Below, in pieces: positions 1 through 8,800 of a stretch of 36,956 bases of DNA; within the stretch, counting starts at the first letter, position 1, and each line of letters begins with the position of its first letter. The DNA comes from a virus, in IMG/VR virus record IMGVR_UViG_3300046167_000125, positions 1 through 36,956 of that record; one strand, given 5' to 3'. The notes under the pieces are model-generated. The model was not told the origin of the DNA and searched no databases. It saw only the letters and a program-made list of their open reading frames with translations. A program made the position numbers and the translations under genes.

Positions 1-63
1 CCACAACACACACCTTAACACCGCAGCGCAGAGGCGCGCCCGCGTAGCAGATGTGGCTTAATA

Positions 64-85
64 GTGTCAAGAATGTGTCAAGAAT
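64..85. repeat. 11-bp tandem direct repeat
   Basis: The unit GTGTCAAGAAT occurs twice head to tail (64-74 and 75-85), and the start of a third unit follows. It lies at the left edge of the larger repeat array upstream of the terminase genes. It could be a protein-binding site, but no function can be read from it. Confidence 0.75.
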
Positions 86-95
86 GTGGCGCAAT

Positions 96-381
96 ACAAT
101 GCGCGGCACAATGTTTTGCATTGTCTTACATTTGACAAATGCAGTACCGAGCAAAACAATCAGCTGGCGATTGTTCGCCATTGTTCTACATTTGCCAAAC
201 TCAGTACCGAGCAAAACATTGCAATCCCGATTGTTTTACTCGGTATGCAATTGTTCTACATTTGGCAAATGTAGTACCGAGCAGAACAATGGCGAACAAT
301 GCAATCCCGATTGTTTTACTCGGTATGCAATTGTTCTGCATTTGCTAAATGGCGAACAATGAGATGCAGCGGTATACAATG
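96..381. repeat. Complex direct and inverted repeat array upstream of the terminase genes
   Basis: This stretch has no convincing gene; the short open frames across it are just repeat translations. A core of about 21 bp (ATTGTTCTACATTTG followed by a CAAA-type end) recurs at 119-139, 179-199, 249-269 and 329-349. TACCGAGCAAAACA or a one-base variant lies at 145-158, 205-218 and 275-288, and its near-perfect inverse TGTTTTACTCGGTA at 232-245 and 312-325, so two hairpins can form. A 37-bp block is exactly duplicated at 221-257 and 301-337 (80-bp period). ACAATG or CATTGT occurs at least eight times. A run of nine C follows at 382-390. The position just before terS fits a packaging recognition site or an origin; that is inference. 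Confidence 0.8.
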
Positions 382-400
382 CCCCCCCCCGGTCAAGCAT

Positions 401-428
401 TTGCCGGGTAGTGTTATTATTATACAAT
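401..428 (+). promoter_or_regulatory. Possible late promoter before terS
   Basis: TTGCCG (401-406) and TACAAT (423-428) are separated by 16 bases in an AT-rich stretch between the repeat array and terS. It is the best sigma70-like match in the 130 bases before the first plus-strand gene. The -35 match is modest, so this is tentative. Confidence 0.3.
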
Positions 429-513
429 CCACACACACGGGTGCCACCCCCCGTACCCCCTTGCCAATCACATGCCACCCAGCGTAAAATTATAAAAAAC
501 TGGAGTTAATCAA

Positions 514-1017
514 ATGGCAGGCAAGGCGTTACAAAAGCGAATACTGTCCGATGTCACCAAGCAAGGCGGCGCAGAGTATCTGTTTGAATATTTTTCTTCT
601 GGTGGCACAATGGCGCAACTTGCGACCCATTACGAGTGCAGCAGGGGTTACGTCAGCACGGCACTGCATAAGGTGCCGGAATATACTGCCGTGATAAACA
701 AGGCTCGGCAGGAGGCGGCTGACGCGCTGGTTGAGCAAGGCTTGGAGATGGTTGACGCGCTAGACGGCGGCAGCTCAACGCAGGAGATTGCTGCCACGCG
801 CGAGAAGGTGCAGTGGCGCAAGTTTATGGCTGGCTCGTATAATCAGGAGCGTTACGGCAATCGGCCTCAGACCAATGTTACGATTAGCGTGAGCGACATG
901 CACTTGGACGCGCTGCGCAAGGTTAATGCTGACTTGGCGCAGATTGATGCTGAGGACCGCCAGCGTGAGGCGATGGCTATTGACGCGGATTACGAGGATG
1001 TCACCGATGAGCAATGA
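514..1017 (+). CDS. terS: Terminase small subunit (TerS)
   Basis: A 167-residue protein directly upstream of and overlapping the large terminase, the usual position of the small subunit, which recognises phage DNA and regulates packaging. Residues around 30-55 (GTMAQLATHYECSRGYVSTAL) form a helix-turn-helix as expected for DNA binding. The middle is helical, and the C-terminus is acidic (AEDRQRE...DYEDVTDEQ). The start at 514 is supported by GGAG eight bases upstream. The call rests on position, size and the HTH; I do not recognise a specific TerS family. Confidence 0.8.
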   Translation: MAGKALQKRILSDVTKQGGAEYLFEYFSSGGTMAQLATHYECSRGYVSTALHKVPEYTAVINKARQEAADALVEQGLEMVDALDGGSSTQEIAATREKVQWRKFMAGSYNQERYGNRPQTNVTISVSDMHLDALRKVNADLAQIDAEDRQREAMAIDADYEDVTDEQ

Positions 1018-2407
1018 TAATCCGCTTGAAGAGTTTGTGCTGCGTTACCGCGACGACCCTGCGTTGTTTGTGCAGGAGGTTTTGGGCGCTACTCCGCACG
1101 ATTATCAGGCTGAGTTTCTGCGGGCTGTTGCAGACGGTGAGCGGAAGGTTAGCATTCGCAGTGGCCACGGCACGGGTAAGTCCACGTCGGCTAGTTGGAT
1201 TATGCTGTGGTTTGTTTTGCTGCGTTTTCCGAATAAGGTTGTTGTGACAGCGCCGACCAGTGGCCAGTTGTTTGATGCTTTGTTTGCGGAGTTGAAGCGT
1301 TGGATTAATGAGCTGCCACCTCAGTTGAAGGTTTTGCTTACGGTTAAGTCTGACCGGGTTGAGTTGAACGCGGCTCCTAGCGAGGCTTTTATTTCGGCTA
1401 GGACGAGCCGTGCGGAGACGCCTGAAGCGTTGGCTGGGGTTCACTCGGAGAATGTGCTGTTGGTTGTGGACGAGGCTTCTGGTGTGCCTGAGAAGGTGTT
1501 TGAGGCTGCTGCTGGCTCGATGTCTGGCCATGCCGCGACTACGATCTTGCTGAGCAACCCGACGCGCTCGTCTGGCACGTTTTACGAAAGCCAGACGCGG
1601 ATGGCAGACAGCTGGTGGACACGGCGTTGGTCGTGCATAGATAGCCCACTTGTGTCTGACGAGTTTGTTGACGAGATGCGCGCAAGGTATGGCGAGGAGA
1701 GCAATGCCTTTCGCATTCGTGTGCTTGGCGAGTTCCCTATGGCGGATGATGACACGATCATTCCGTTTCACTTGGTTGAGAGCGCGATCCATCGTGACGT
1801 TGAGGTGACGCCTGACGTTAAGCCTATTTGGGGCTTGGACGTTGCGCGCTTTGGCTCGGACAAGACTGCTTTGTGCAAGCGATATGGTAATGTTGTGACT
1901 GAGATTACGTCTTGGCAGGGCTTGGATTTGATGCAGACTGTCGGGCGCGTTATGGCCGAATACGAAGGCTTATCGCCTTCTATGCGGCCCAGCGAGATAT
2001 TGGTTGACAGTATTGGCGTTGGCGGCGGTGTGGTTGATAGGCTGCGCGAGCTTGGCGCGCCAGTCAGGGGCATTAACGTGGGCGAGGCTCCTGCTATGGG
2101 CAAGACGCACATGAATTTGCGCAGCGAGCTTTGGTTTAAGACAAAGGGTTGGCTTGAGGATCGGTCGTGCAAGCTGCCAAAGGACGACCAGCTTCTCGCG
2201 GAGTTAACTGCAATACGTTACTCGTTCACATCGTCAGGCAAGATGAAGGCTGAAAGTAAGGATGAGATGCGCAAGCGCGGGCTGAGGTCGCCTGACCTTG
2301 CGGATGCGCTCTGTCTAACAATGGCCAGCGACGCTGCGACTGCGTTATCTGGCGCGATGTCAAGTTGGAAGCAATCTATTAAGCGCAATTTGAAGGGTAT
2401 TGCATGA
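1007..2407 (+). CDS. terL: Terminase large subunit (TerL)
   Basis: The 466-residue packaging motor. It hydrolyses ATP to pump DNA through the portal and cuts the concatemer. The Walker A motif SGHGTGKS is at residues 52-59 and Walker B LLVVDEA at 151-157, with the catalytic pair D155-E156. LLSNPTRSSGTF near 181-192 is the coupling motif. The C-terminal RNase H-fold nuclease carries D278 (GLDVARFG), D334 (ILVDSIG) and D430/D433 (SPDLADAL), so all acidic positions are present. The start at 1007 was chosen over the upstream in-frame ATG at 926 because it has GAGG upstream and overlaps terS by only 11 bases. Length is typical of the family. Confidence 0.97.
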   Translation: MSNDNPLEEFVLRYRDDPALFVQEVLGATPHDYQAEFLRAVADGERKVSIRSGHGTGKSTSASWIMLWFVLLRFPNKVVVTAPTSGQLFDALFAELKRWINELPPQLKVLLTVKSDRVELNAAPSEAFISARTSRAETPEALAGVHSENVLLVVDEASGVPEKVFEAAAGSMSGHAATTILLSNPTRSSGTFYESQTRMADSWWTRRWSCIDSPLVSDEFVDEMRARYGEESNAFRIRVLGEFPMADDDTIIPFHLVESAIHRDVEVTPDVKPIWGLDVARFGSDKTALCKRYGNVVTEITSWQGLDLMQTVGRVMAEYEGLSPSMRPSEILVDSIGVGGGVVDRLRELGAPVRGINVGEAPAMGKTHMNLRSELWFKTKGWLEDRSCKLPKDDQLLAELTAIRYSFTSSGKMKAESKDEMRKRGLRSPDLADALCLTMASDAATALSGAMSSWKQSIKRNLKGIA

Positions 2408-2592
2408 AGCCAGTTCCGTTCCACAAGTTGTCACCTAAAATGAAAAATATCCGCATGAACCAATGGATCAAGTCGTACATTGGTCGAGGTTTAAGTTTGG
2501 AGGATGCTCAGCACGCAGCAAGGTGGCGCGCTGGCCATTGGAAGCTAAATGCGCGTATGGAGAAGGTTCTAGCGGATATTGAAGATGTGTGA
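2404..2592 (+). CDS. Small basic hypothetical protein
   Basis: A 62-residue protein whose ATG overlaps the terL stop as ATGA, so it is probably translationally coupled to terL. It is basic and predicted helical (RMNQWIKSYIGRGLSLEDAQHAARWRA reads as two amphipathic helices). No known domain is recognised. The position suggests a role in packaging or head completion, but that is only inference. Confidence 0.75.
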   Translation: MKPVPFHKLSPKMKNIRMNQWIKSYIGRGLSLEDAQHAARWRAGHWKLNARMEKVLADIEDV

Positions 2593-2658
2593 TATGCAGC
2601 CTGCGTGGTATTATTAATTAAACTGTGCTAATGTGCAAAAAAGCTAGAGGATAATGAT

Positions 2659-2739
2659 ATGAAACCATGTAAAGGTTGCCCCACCCCCGCAGCGTGTAAA
2701 CGTGCAGGCAAATGCCTTGCCAAAAAATACGGGAAGTAG
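2659..2739 (+). CDS. 26-residue cysteine-rich microprotein
   Basis: An ATG at 2659, preceded by AGAGGAT at good spacing, opens a 26-residue frame, MKPCKGCPTPAACKRAGKCL followed by AKKYGK. Cysteines at positions 4, 7, 13 and 19 and eight lysine or arginine residues suggest a tiny metal-binding knuckle. Similar tiny Cys-rich proteins occur near the terminase in other marine phages as far as I recall. The ribosome-binding site and tight spacing to the next gene support it being real. Confidence 0.6.
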   Translation: MKPCKGCPTPAACKRAGKCLAKKYGK

Positions 2740-2748
2740 ATATTTGCT

Positions 2749-3651
2749 ATGGGTGTTTTAGATTTTCTTTCTGATTTGTCAAAGGCTAGTAGAAAAGACG
2801 AGCTAGGCCTTGGCGGTATGCGTTCACTTTTAGGCACGCGCGGTGCTGCCCCGGAAGGCAAGCGCGGCGATGAAATGATGAACCGCACGTCCAGCGATAG
2901 TTTGCCGGGTTACTTTGATCCAGAGACACGCGAGTATGTTCCGTGGTACGTTGATTTGTTTGACGGCGGTGGCTTGAATAAGTCTGAGGGTTTGCTCAGC
3001 GATGCGCAGAAAGTAACTACTGCCGTTGACATGCTTAACACAAATGGCGCTCCTGTTCAGCGTGCAGGTCAGATGGCTCCGGGTTTGGGTAGCCAGCTTT
3101 CTGATATGGAAATGGCAAACCGTAATCGCGCTGCACAGATGGCTCCGGGTTTGGGTAGCCAGCTTTCTGACATGGAGCGTATGCAGCGAGCAAACCCACT
3201 TGAGCCATTTGGCGGGTCTGGTCCCGCAATACAGGACACTCCAGACACGTCGTATTACACGCCACCTTCGTCTATGCAAATGCCGACTTCCGCTGGTCCG
3301 GGTATGCCAAGTTATACGCCGCCTTCATCTATGCAGATGCCGACCCCAGCTCCAGCAGCAAAGCCTAGCGACTCAACACTAAACACTTTGCGTAAAAATG
3401 TTTATACTGTTGGGCCAATTGAAGCTATGGTGAACGCTTACAATAATCGGCCCGACATTCCGCTTACCCAGCCATATGCAGGCGGAGACGACACTCCTCG
3501 TTTAAGCGAAATGCAAACGTCTATGATGCAGCATCCAGCGTTTCCGCAGTTTGTTGACATTATGAAAAGAATGGGCAACGAGTCTGTGCTGCAAGACCCA
3601 AGCCAAGCATCATTCGTATTTAATAATTATCTCAAACAGATAGGTTATTAA
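2749..3651 (+). CDS. Putative virion protein with internal repeats
   Basis: A 300-residue protein of unknown function between the terminase and the adaptor gene. The N-terminal 100 residues are mixed. The middle is low in complexity, with two copies of QMAPGLGSQLSDME (about residues 108-141) and two of YTPPSSMQMPT (about 169-198). The C-terminal 90 residues look folded and helical. Pro, Met and Gln richness and the location in the structural block suggest a virion or assembly protein. The ribosome-binding site is weak (GGGAAG about ten bases upstream). It does not match any family I can name. Confidence 0.8.
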   Translation: MGVLDFLSDLSKASRKDELGLGGMRSLLGTRGAAPEGKRGDEMMNRTSSDSLPGYFDPETREYVPWYVDLFDGGGLNKSEGLLSDAQKVTTAVDMLNTNGAPVQRAGQMAPGLGSQLSDMEMANRNRAAQMAPGLGSQLSDMERMQRANPLEPFGGSGPAIQDTPDTSYYTPPSSMQMPTSAGPGMPSYTPPSSMQMPTPAPAAKPSDSTLNTLRKNVYTVGPIEAMVNAYNNRPDIPLTQPYAGGDDTPRLSEMQTSMMQHPAFPQFVDIMKRMGNESVLQDPSQASFVFNNYLKQIGY

Positions 3652-3653
3652 TA

Positions 3654-4274
3654 ATGGCAATCACAACTTACGCAGAGCTGCAATCAGCCATCACGGATTT
3701 TCTTAACCGTGATGACTTGGCTGCTGTTGCGCCGACTTTTATCTCGATGGCCGAGGCCAACTTGGGCCGCGACATACGACACTGGCGTCAGGAGAAGCGC
3801 AGCACTGCTGAGATTGACACGCAGTACAGCGCTATTCCGGCAGACTTTTTGGAGGCTGTGCGGTTTTACATTACGAGCGGAGACACTCGCCCGCTTGAGT
3901 TAATTTCGCAAGCTGAAATGCTTGACCGGAAATACCACAATCTTAACACCAGCGGCCAGCCTGCGTACTATGCGATTACTGCTGGCGAGATTGAAGTTTA
4001 CCCTGTGCCGGATGGAACGTACACGGCAGAGCTGTATTACATGGCAAACCTGCCTGCGCTGTCTGACAGCAATACATCAAACTGGTTGTTGCAGTATTAT
4101 CCTGACGCATACTTGTATGGCTCGCTAATACATTCCGCGCCATACTTGAAGGATGACGCGCGTTTGCAAGTCTGGGCGGCTTTGTATCAAAGCGCAATTG
4201 ATGGTATAAATGCTGAGAGCGAAAAATCAAAATTTGGCGGATCAGGTCGCCGCATGAAAATAAGGGCGTACTAA
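3654..4274 (+). CDS. Head-tail adaptor (SU10-type)
   Basis: A 206-residue protein beginning MAITTYAELQSAITDFLNRD, the characteristic start of the SU10-type adaptor family of podoviruses. These proteins form a ring under the portal that joins the tail nozzle to the head. Further family features are the MAEANLGRDIRHWRQE segment, IPADFLEAVRFY, and a C-terminal helix ending in a basic tail. Length is normal. The gene follows the preceding one by two bases and is likely in the same operon. Its presence argues strongly for a short-tailed phage. Confidence 0.85.
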   Translation: MAITTYAELQSAITDFLNRDDLAAVAPTFISMAEANLGRDIRHWRQEKRSTAEIDTQYSAIPADFLEAVRFYITSGDTRPLELISQAEMLDRKYHNLNTSGQPAYYAITAGEIEVYPVPDGTYTAELYYMANLPALSDSNTSNWLLQYYPDAYLYGSLIHSAPYLKDDARLQVWAALYQSAIDGINAESEKSKFGGSGRRMKIRAY

Positions 4275-4275
4275 C

Positions 4276-4656
4276 ATGAGCTTATCCAATACCTTCGAGA
4301 CGCACACACTAAACTATTTGTTTACGGCTACGTCAGTCACGCGGCCAACTGCTTGGTATGTTGCGTTGTTTACCAGCAATCCAGATGAGGATGCGTCAGG
4401 CACGGAAGTATCCGGCGGCGCATATGCTCGGCAGTCTGTTGCGTTTACTGTGTCTGGCAACACTGCGTCAAACTCAGCTGCGATTGAGTTTCCGACTGCA
4501 ACTGCCCCATATGGCACGGTCACGCACATCGGCGTGTTTGATGCTTCATCTGGCGGTAATTTGATTGCGTATGCTGCGCTGACAACCAGCAAGGCAATTG
4601 ACACGGGCGACGTGATGCGCATTCCTGCATCTGACCTTGACGTGACTATGGACTAA
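4276..4656 (+). CDS. Small virion protein, Gp80/tail-fibre-associated type
   Basis: A 126-residue beta-rich protein. The pattern WYVALFTSNPDEDASGTEVS, then GGAYARQSV, a FPTATAPYGTVTHIGVFDA segment and a GDVMRIPASDLDVTMD ending is a very common phage structural family, often labelled tail fibre-like. I recall it as a Gp80-type family; the exact name should be checked. AAGGG sits before the ATG. It lies between the adaptor and the tail-fibre region, which fits a tail or fibre-attachment role. Confidence 0.75.
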   Translation: MSLSNTFETHTLNYLFTATSVTRPTAWYVALFTSNPDEDASGTEVSGGAYARQSVAFTVSGNTASNSAAIEFPTATAPYGTVTHIGVFDASSGGNLIAYAALTTSKAIDTGDVMRIPASDLDVTMD

Positions 4657-4660
4657 GCCA

Positions 4661-5386
4661 ATGGCTGACACCACATACAGGACTGGCTTTGGCACTGGTG
4701 CATTCGGTGTCAGGGCTTACGGCGTTGATGGTGTTTTAAGAGACGGTGAAGCCATTGTTATTGGCGTCACCTCGACTGCGGCAGCGAATGTTCGCGTCAG
4801 GCTTTCTGGGTCTATCATTGCATCCAGCTCCAGCAACACGTCAGACGCCACGAGAGTTCGTGAAGTTAGCGCGTCTGCCTCAGTGTCAGCGAGCAGCACT
4901 TCCGCAGCCCAGCGCGTCCGTGAGAGCGCCTCAGAGGTATCTGCAAGTGCTGCGGGTGTTGCATCGGTTGAGCGCGTGCGTGAGCAAAGTGCAGCATCGA
5001 GCATTGCCGCGAGCAACACGGCGGCCTGCGAGAGAGTGCGTGAGCAAAGCGCAGCGGCAGCGTCTAGCGCGTCAATAAGCGCAAACGCTGTTACGGTTGT
5101 TAGCATTGCCCCGATTATATCTGCCGTTACTACAAATGTTGTAACGGTCAACCGCGTGCAGTTTAGCGGTGCTTTGATTAATGCTGCCAGTAGTATTACT
5201 TGTAATGCTATTGAAAAGTGGGAGCCTCTGCCCGGCACGGCTGAAGTGTGGACGGAGGTTGATCCTGCGTCTGAAATATGGCAAGGTGCATCTAACGCAA
5301 CCGAAAGCTGGTCTGCGGTTTCCCCTGACAATTCAGAATGGACACCAGCCCCGGCTACAGGTGAAACATGGGCAGACGCCGCATAG
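4661..5386 (+). CDS. Ala/Ser repeat virion protein with Trp repeats at the C-terminus
   Basis: A 241-residue protein with two repeat systems. Residues 45-144 are five tandem 20-residue units, each starting RVR, with Ala/Ser-rich bodies. Residues 186-241 are about six 10-residue units each carrying one tryptophan (WEPLPGTAEV, WTEVDPASEI, WQGASNATES, WSAVSPDNSE, WTPAPATGET, WADAA). The N-terminus (FGTGAFGVRAYG) is glycine-rich. Such W-x9 ends occur in marine phage tail proteins. A structural, probably tail or fibre-network role is inferred. The long minus-strand open frame here (4717-5406) is a compositional shadow. Confidence 0.8.
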   Translation: MADTTYRTGFGTGAFGVRAYGVDGVLRDGEAIVIGVTSTAAANVRVRLSGSIIASSSSNTSDATRVREVSASASVSASSTSAAQRVRESASEVSASAAGVASVERVREQSAASSIAASNTAACERVREQSAAAASSASISANAVTVVSIAPIISAVTTNVVTVNRVQFSGALINAASSITCNAIEKWEPLPGTAEVWTEVDPASEIWQGASNATESWSAVSPDNSEWTPAPATGETWADAA

Positions 5387-5394
5387 GAGAGCAA

Positions 5395-5895
5395 ATGCTT
5401 ACGCAAAGCAGGTTAAAAGAATTACTGGTTTACCATGCTGATACTGGCGTGTTTACTTGGCGTTTTGGCAGACCTAAAGCGAAAGCTGGCTCCGTGGCGG
5501 GTTCTGTAACTTGGAAGGGTTACTGGTTAATTGGCGTTGATGGCCGCCGCTACAGAGCGCATCATTTAGCGTGGCTTTACGAGCATGGTTATTTACCATC
5601 ACATCAAATAGACCACATTAATCACAACAAGCTGGACAACCGCATTGAAAATTTGCGCGAAGTTACAAACTGCCAAAACCATAAAAATATGGGGATACCC
5701 TCAAACAACAAGACTGGGTATCGCGGTGTTAGCTTTGCTAAAGACAGAGAAAAATATACCGCCCGCATAAAGGACGGCAAGTCTTACAAGAACTTGGGCT
5801 ATTTTGAATGCGCAGCAGCGGCGGCTATTGCTTATGCAAAAGCAAAAATTAAACTTGGGTATCACCCAAATCACGGTTTAAAACAGGAGGCATAA
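5395..5895 (+). CDS. HNH homing endonuclease with AP2 domain
   Basis: A free-standing homing endonuclease of 166 residues from the preferred start at 5395, where AGGAGA lies just upstream; an in-frame ATG at 5368 would overlap the previous gene. The HNH core is YRAHHLAWLYEHGYLP...QIDHINHNKLDNRIENLR, with the conserved His-Asn pair. A C-terminal AP2 DNA-binding module follows (TGYRGVSFAKDREKYTARI...YFECAAAAAIAYA). Family members nick DNA and spread by recombination. It sits exactly upstream of the tail-fibre gene and has a relative on the other side at 9204. No interrupted host gene or intron is visible. Confidence 0.93.
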   Translation: MLTQSRLKELLVYHADTGVFTWRFGRPKAKAGSVAGSVTWKGYWLIGVDGRRYRAHHLAWLYEHGYLPSHQIDHINHNKLDNRIENLREVTNCQNHKNMGIPSNNKTGYRGVSFAKDREKYTARIKDGKSYKNLGYFECAAAAAIAYAKAKIKLGYHPNHGLKQEA

Positions 5896-8800
5896 ATGGC
5901 CGATACAACAACAACGACATATGGTCTAACAAAACCTGAAGTCGGAGCCTCAGAAGATTCTTGGGGATTGAAGTTAAACGACAATCTCGATGACATTGAT
6001 AACCTGCTGGATGGCACAACGCCCATTACTGGCATTGATATTAATTCCGGCACAATTGACGGCGCAATGATTGGCGGTGCAACGCCTGCTGCTGGCACGT
6101 TTACAACGCTGACTGCAAACACAAGCCTTGGTGGCACTTTGTCTACGGCTGCGCAGCCAAACGTGACATCTGTTGGCACGCTGACTTCGCTTGATGTTTC
6201 GGGCAACGTAACCTTCGGCGACAACGACAAAGCCATTTTCGGCGCTGGGTCTCAGCTAGAAGTTTATTATGATGGTTCTACAAGTATTATTGCCGATGTT
6301 GGTTCTGGCAATTTACGGATTAAGGCAAATGACTTTCAGCTTATGGATGCTGCGGGAACAAAAAACATTATTCGTGGATATGATACTACTGGCGCAGTAG
6401 GTTTGCATTATGGCGGCTCTGAAAAACTCGCCACCACAGCGGGTGGTGTTTCAGTAACTGGAACTGTTGACACGACAGGGACTATTAGTTCTGGTGGAAA
6501 TATAGTTACTGGTACGGATACTGGTAAAATCATGGCTGGGGCATCAAATGACCTCCAGATTTATCACGATGGGTCTAATAGCTATGTAAAAGATAGCGGC
6601 TCTGGTGACTTGTACTTGCAGGGTACAGCAAACGTGCGCATTACTAATACCAGCGGTCAAAAAATGTTTCTTGGTCAAGATGGTGGTGAGGCGCAGTTGT
6701 ATTACAGCGGAGTTGAAAAACTCGCCACCACCAGCACAGGCGTAGACATCACGGGTACTTTGACCAGCGATGGGCTGACTGTAGCTGGCAACGTGTCAGT
6801 CGATGGCGGCACAATCAAGCTGGACGGGAATTATCCTGTTGGGTCAGGCAACGTGGCGTTGGGTGATGCTGCGCTGGATGATGGTAGTTTGTCTGGTAGT
6901 TACAATACTGCTATAGGCTCAAATTCCTTAACGGCTAATACAACTGGCTATAACAATACGGCAAATGGGGCATATGCACTAGGGTTAAACACTACGGGTT
7001 CCTTGAATGTTGCTGTCGGTGATAGTGCTTTATACTATAACACAACAGGGGGAACCAATACAGCTTTAGGTCGTCAAGCTCTCTACTCCAACACCACCGC
7101 AAGCAACAACACTGCGATTGGCTATCAATCTGGGTATAGTAATACAGCCGCTAACACAACTTTTGTTGGTTACATTGCAGGTCAAAACAATACTACAGGT
7201 ATTGGTGTTTCTGTTGGCTCTTATTCTTCAAACTCCAACACAACTGGGACAGCATATGTTGCGCTTGGCACTTCTGCCCTAGCATCAAACACTACAGGTG
7301 GTTTTAATACGGCTTTGGGTCATGAAAGCCTCTATTCCAACACCACCGCCAGTAACAACACCGCTGTGGGGTATCAGGCTGGGTACTCTACAACAACAGG
7401 CAGCTACAGCACTTCTGTTGGTTATCAAGCATACTACTCAAACACCACAGGTCGTAACTCCGCTTTGGGTTACGTCGCATTGCGTTCAAATACAACAGGA
7501 ACAAACAATACTGCGGTTGGGGATAGTTCTTTATATAATTCAACGACAGGCAACTATAACACAGCAGTTGGACATGAAGCACTCCAAGCAAACACCACCG
7601 CATCCTACAACACAGCCGTTGGGTATCAGGCGGCGTACAGTAATACTACTGGGCTGGCTAACTCTGCTTTTGGCACAGGTGCATTGTATGCAAATACAAC
7701 AGCAATGGATAATACTGCGATAGGTGCATATGCGCTCTATCCAAATACAACTGGTGCATCAAATACCGCAACAGGCTCTGCGGCATTACGACTGAATACT
7801 ACGGGTTCATACAATACGGCTCACGGTCAGGCTGCACTCTTCAACAACACCACCGCAAGCAACAACACTGCTGTTGGGTATCAGGCGGGGTATAGTAATA
7901 CGGCAGCGGGTGGTGTTTTTGTTGGTTATCGTTCTGGTTACGGAAACACGACTGGTATTGAAAACACGGCGATAGGCAAAGAAAGCCAGTATGCTACGAC
8001 AACAGGTCGGGACAACGTGTCGGTAGGTTCGACATCTTTGGCTAACACCACTAGTGGGTCTTATAATACTGCAATTGGCAATTACGCACTCCTCTCCAAC
8101 ACCACCGCCAGCAACAACACGGCTGTTGGGTATCAGTCGCTTTATGATAATACGACTGGGGCGGAAAATACAGCCGTTGGTCGGTTAGCACTGGCAAACA
8201 ATACCACGGCTAATCACAACACAGCTTTTGGTAGAAACGCTTACCAGACAAATACAACTGGCGCAGAGGGTGTGGCTGTTGGTTCTGGTGCATTAGCTTC
8301 AAACACAACGGGAAGTTATAACGTAGCAATCGGACGTGATACCTTAGTATCCAACACCACCGCCTCCAACAACACTGCGGTTGGGTATCAGGCTGGGTAT
8401 AGTAATACTACTGGTGCTGGTAATGTTGCGGTTGGCAATAGTGCGCTTTTGAATTGCGCTACTGGTACAAACAATACAGCGATTGGTTATCTTGCGGGTC
8501 TTGGTTTAACGAGTGGAAGTCAAAACACCTTTATCGGCCCACACGTTGCTGGGGTCGGAGCTGCTGGCTACTCTATGACCACAGGCTCCAAGAACACCAT
8601 CCTCGGTGGCTACAACGGCAACCAAGGCGGCTTGGACATCCGCACCTCAAGCAACAACATCGTGCTGTCGGATGGGGATGGTGAGCCTAGGATTAGCGTC
8701 ACTAGTAGTGGTGTAGTCAGAATGTACCAAGCTACTATTAACCCGTCGACATTATATGGCGCACGTTTTGCTCCTCAAGACGCAAATCGGGACACTCTTA

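Noticed and set aside
51-362. Short plus-strand open frames across the left repeat array
   Set aside because: They translate the repeats in three frames at once, lack ribosome-binding sites and give no protein-like pattern.
96-381. Possible CRISPR array upstream of terS
   Set aside because: Repeat units differ in length, overlap and carry inverted copies. Spacing is irregular (60-80 bp) and there are no cas genes.
382-390. Run of nine C as a regulatory site
   Set aside because: Could be a phase-variable tract, but it lies in non-coding DNA, and homopolymer lengths in this sequence look unreliable.
1001-1792. A 263-codon minus-strand open frame opposite the terminase
   Set aside because: It lies opposite TerL motifs and is Arg/His/Gln-rich nonsense, as expected from the reverse of an AT/GC-balanced gene.
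4717-5406. A 229-codon minus-strand open frame
   Set aside because: It is the complement of the Ala/Ser repeat protein; the biased composition keeps the opposite frame open. It has no ribosome-binding site and conflicts with a well-supported gene.
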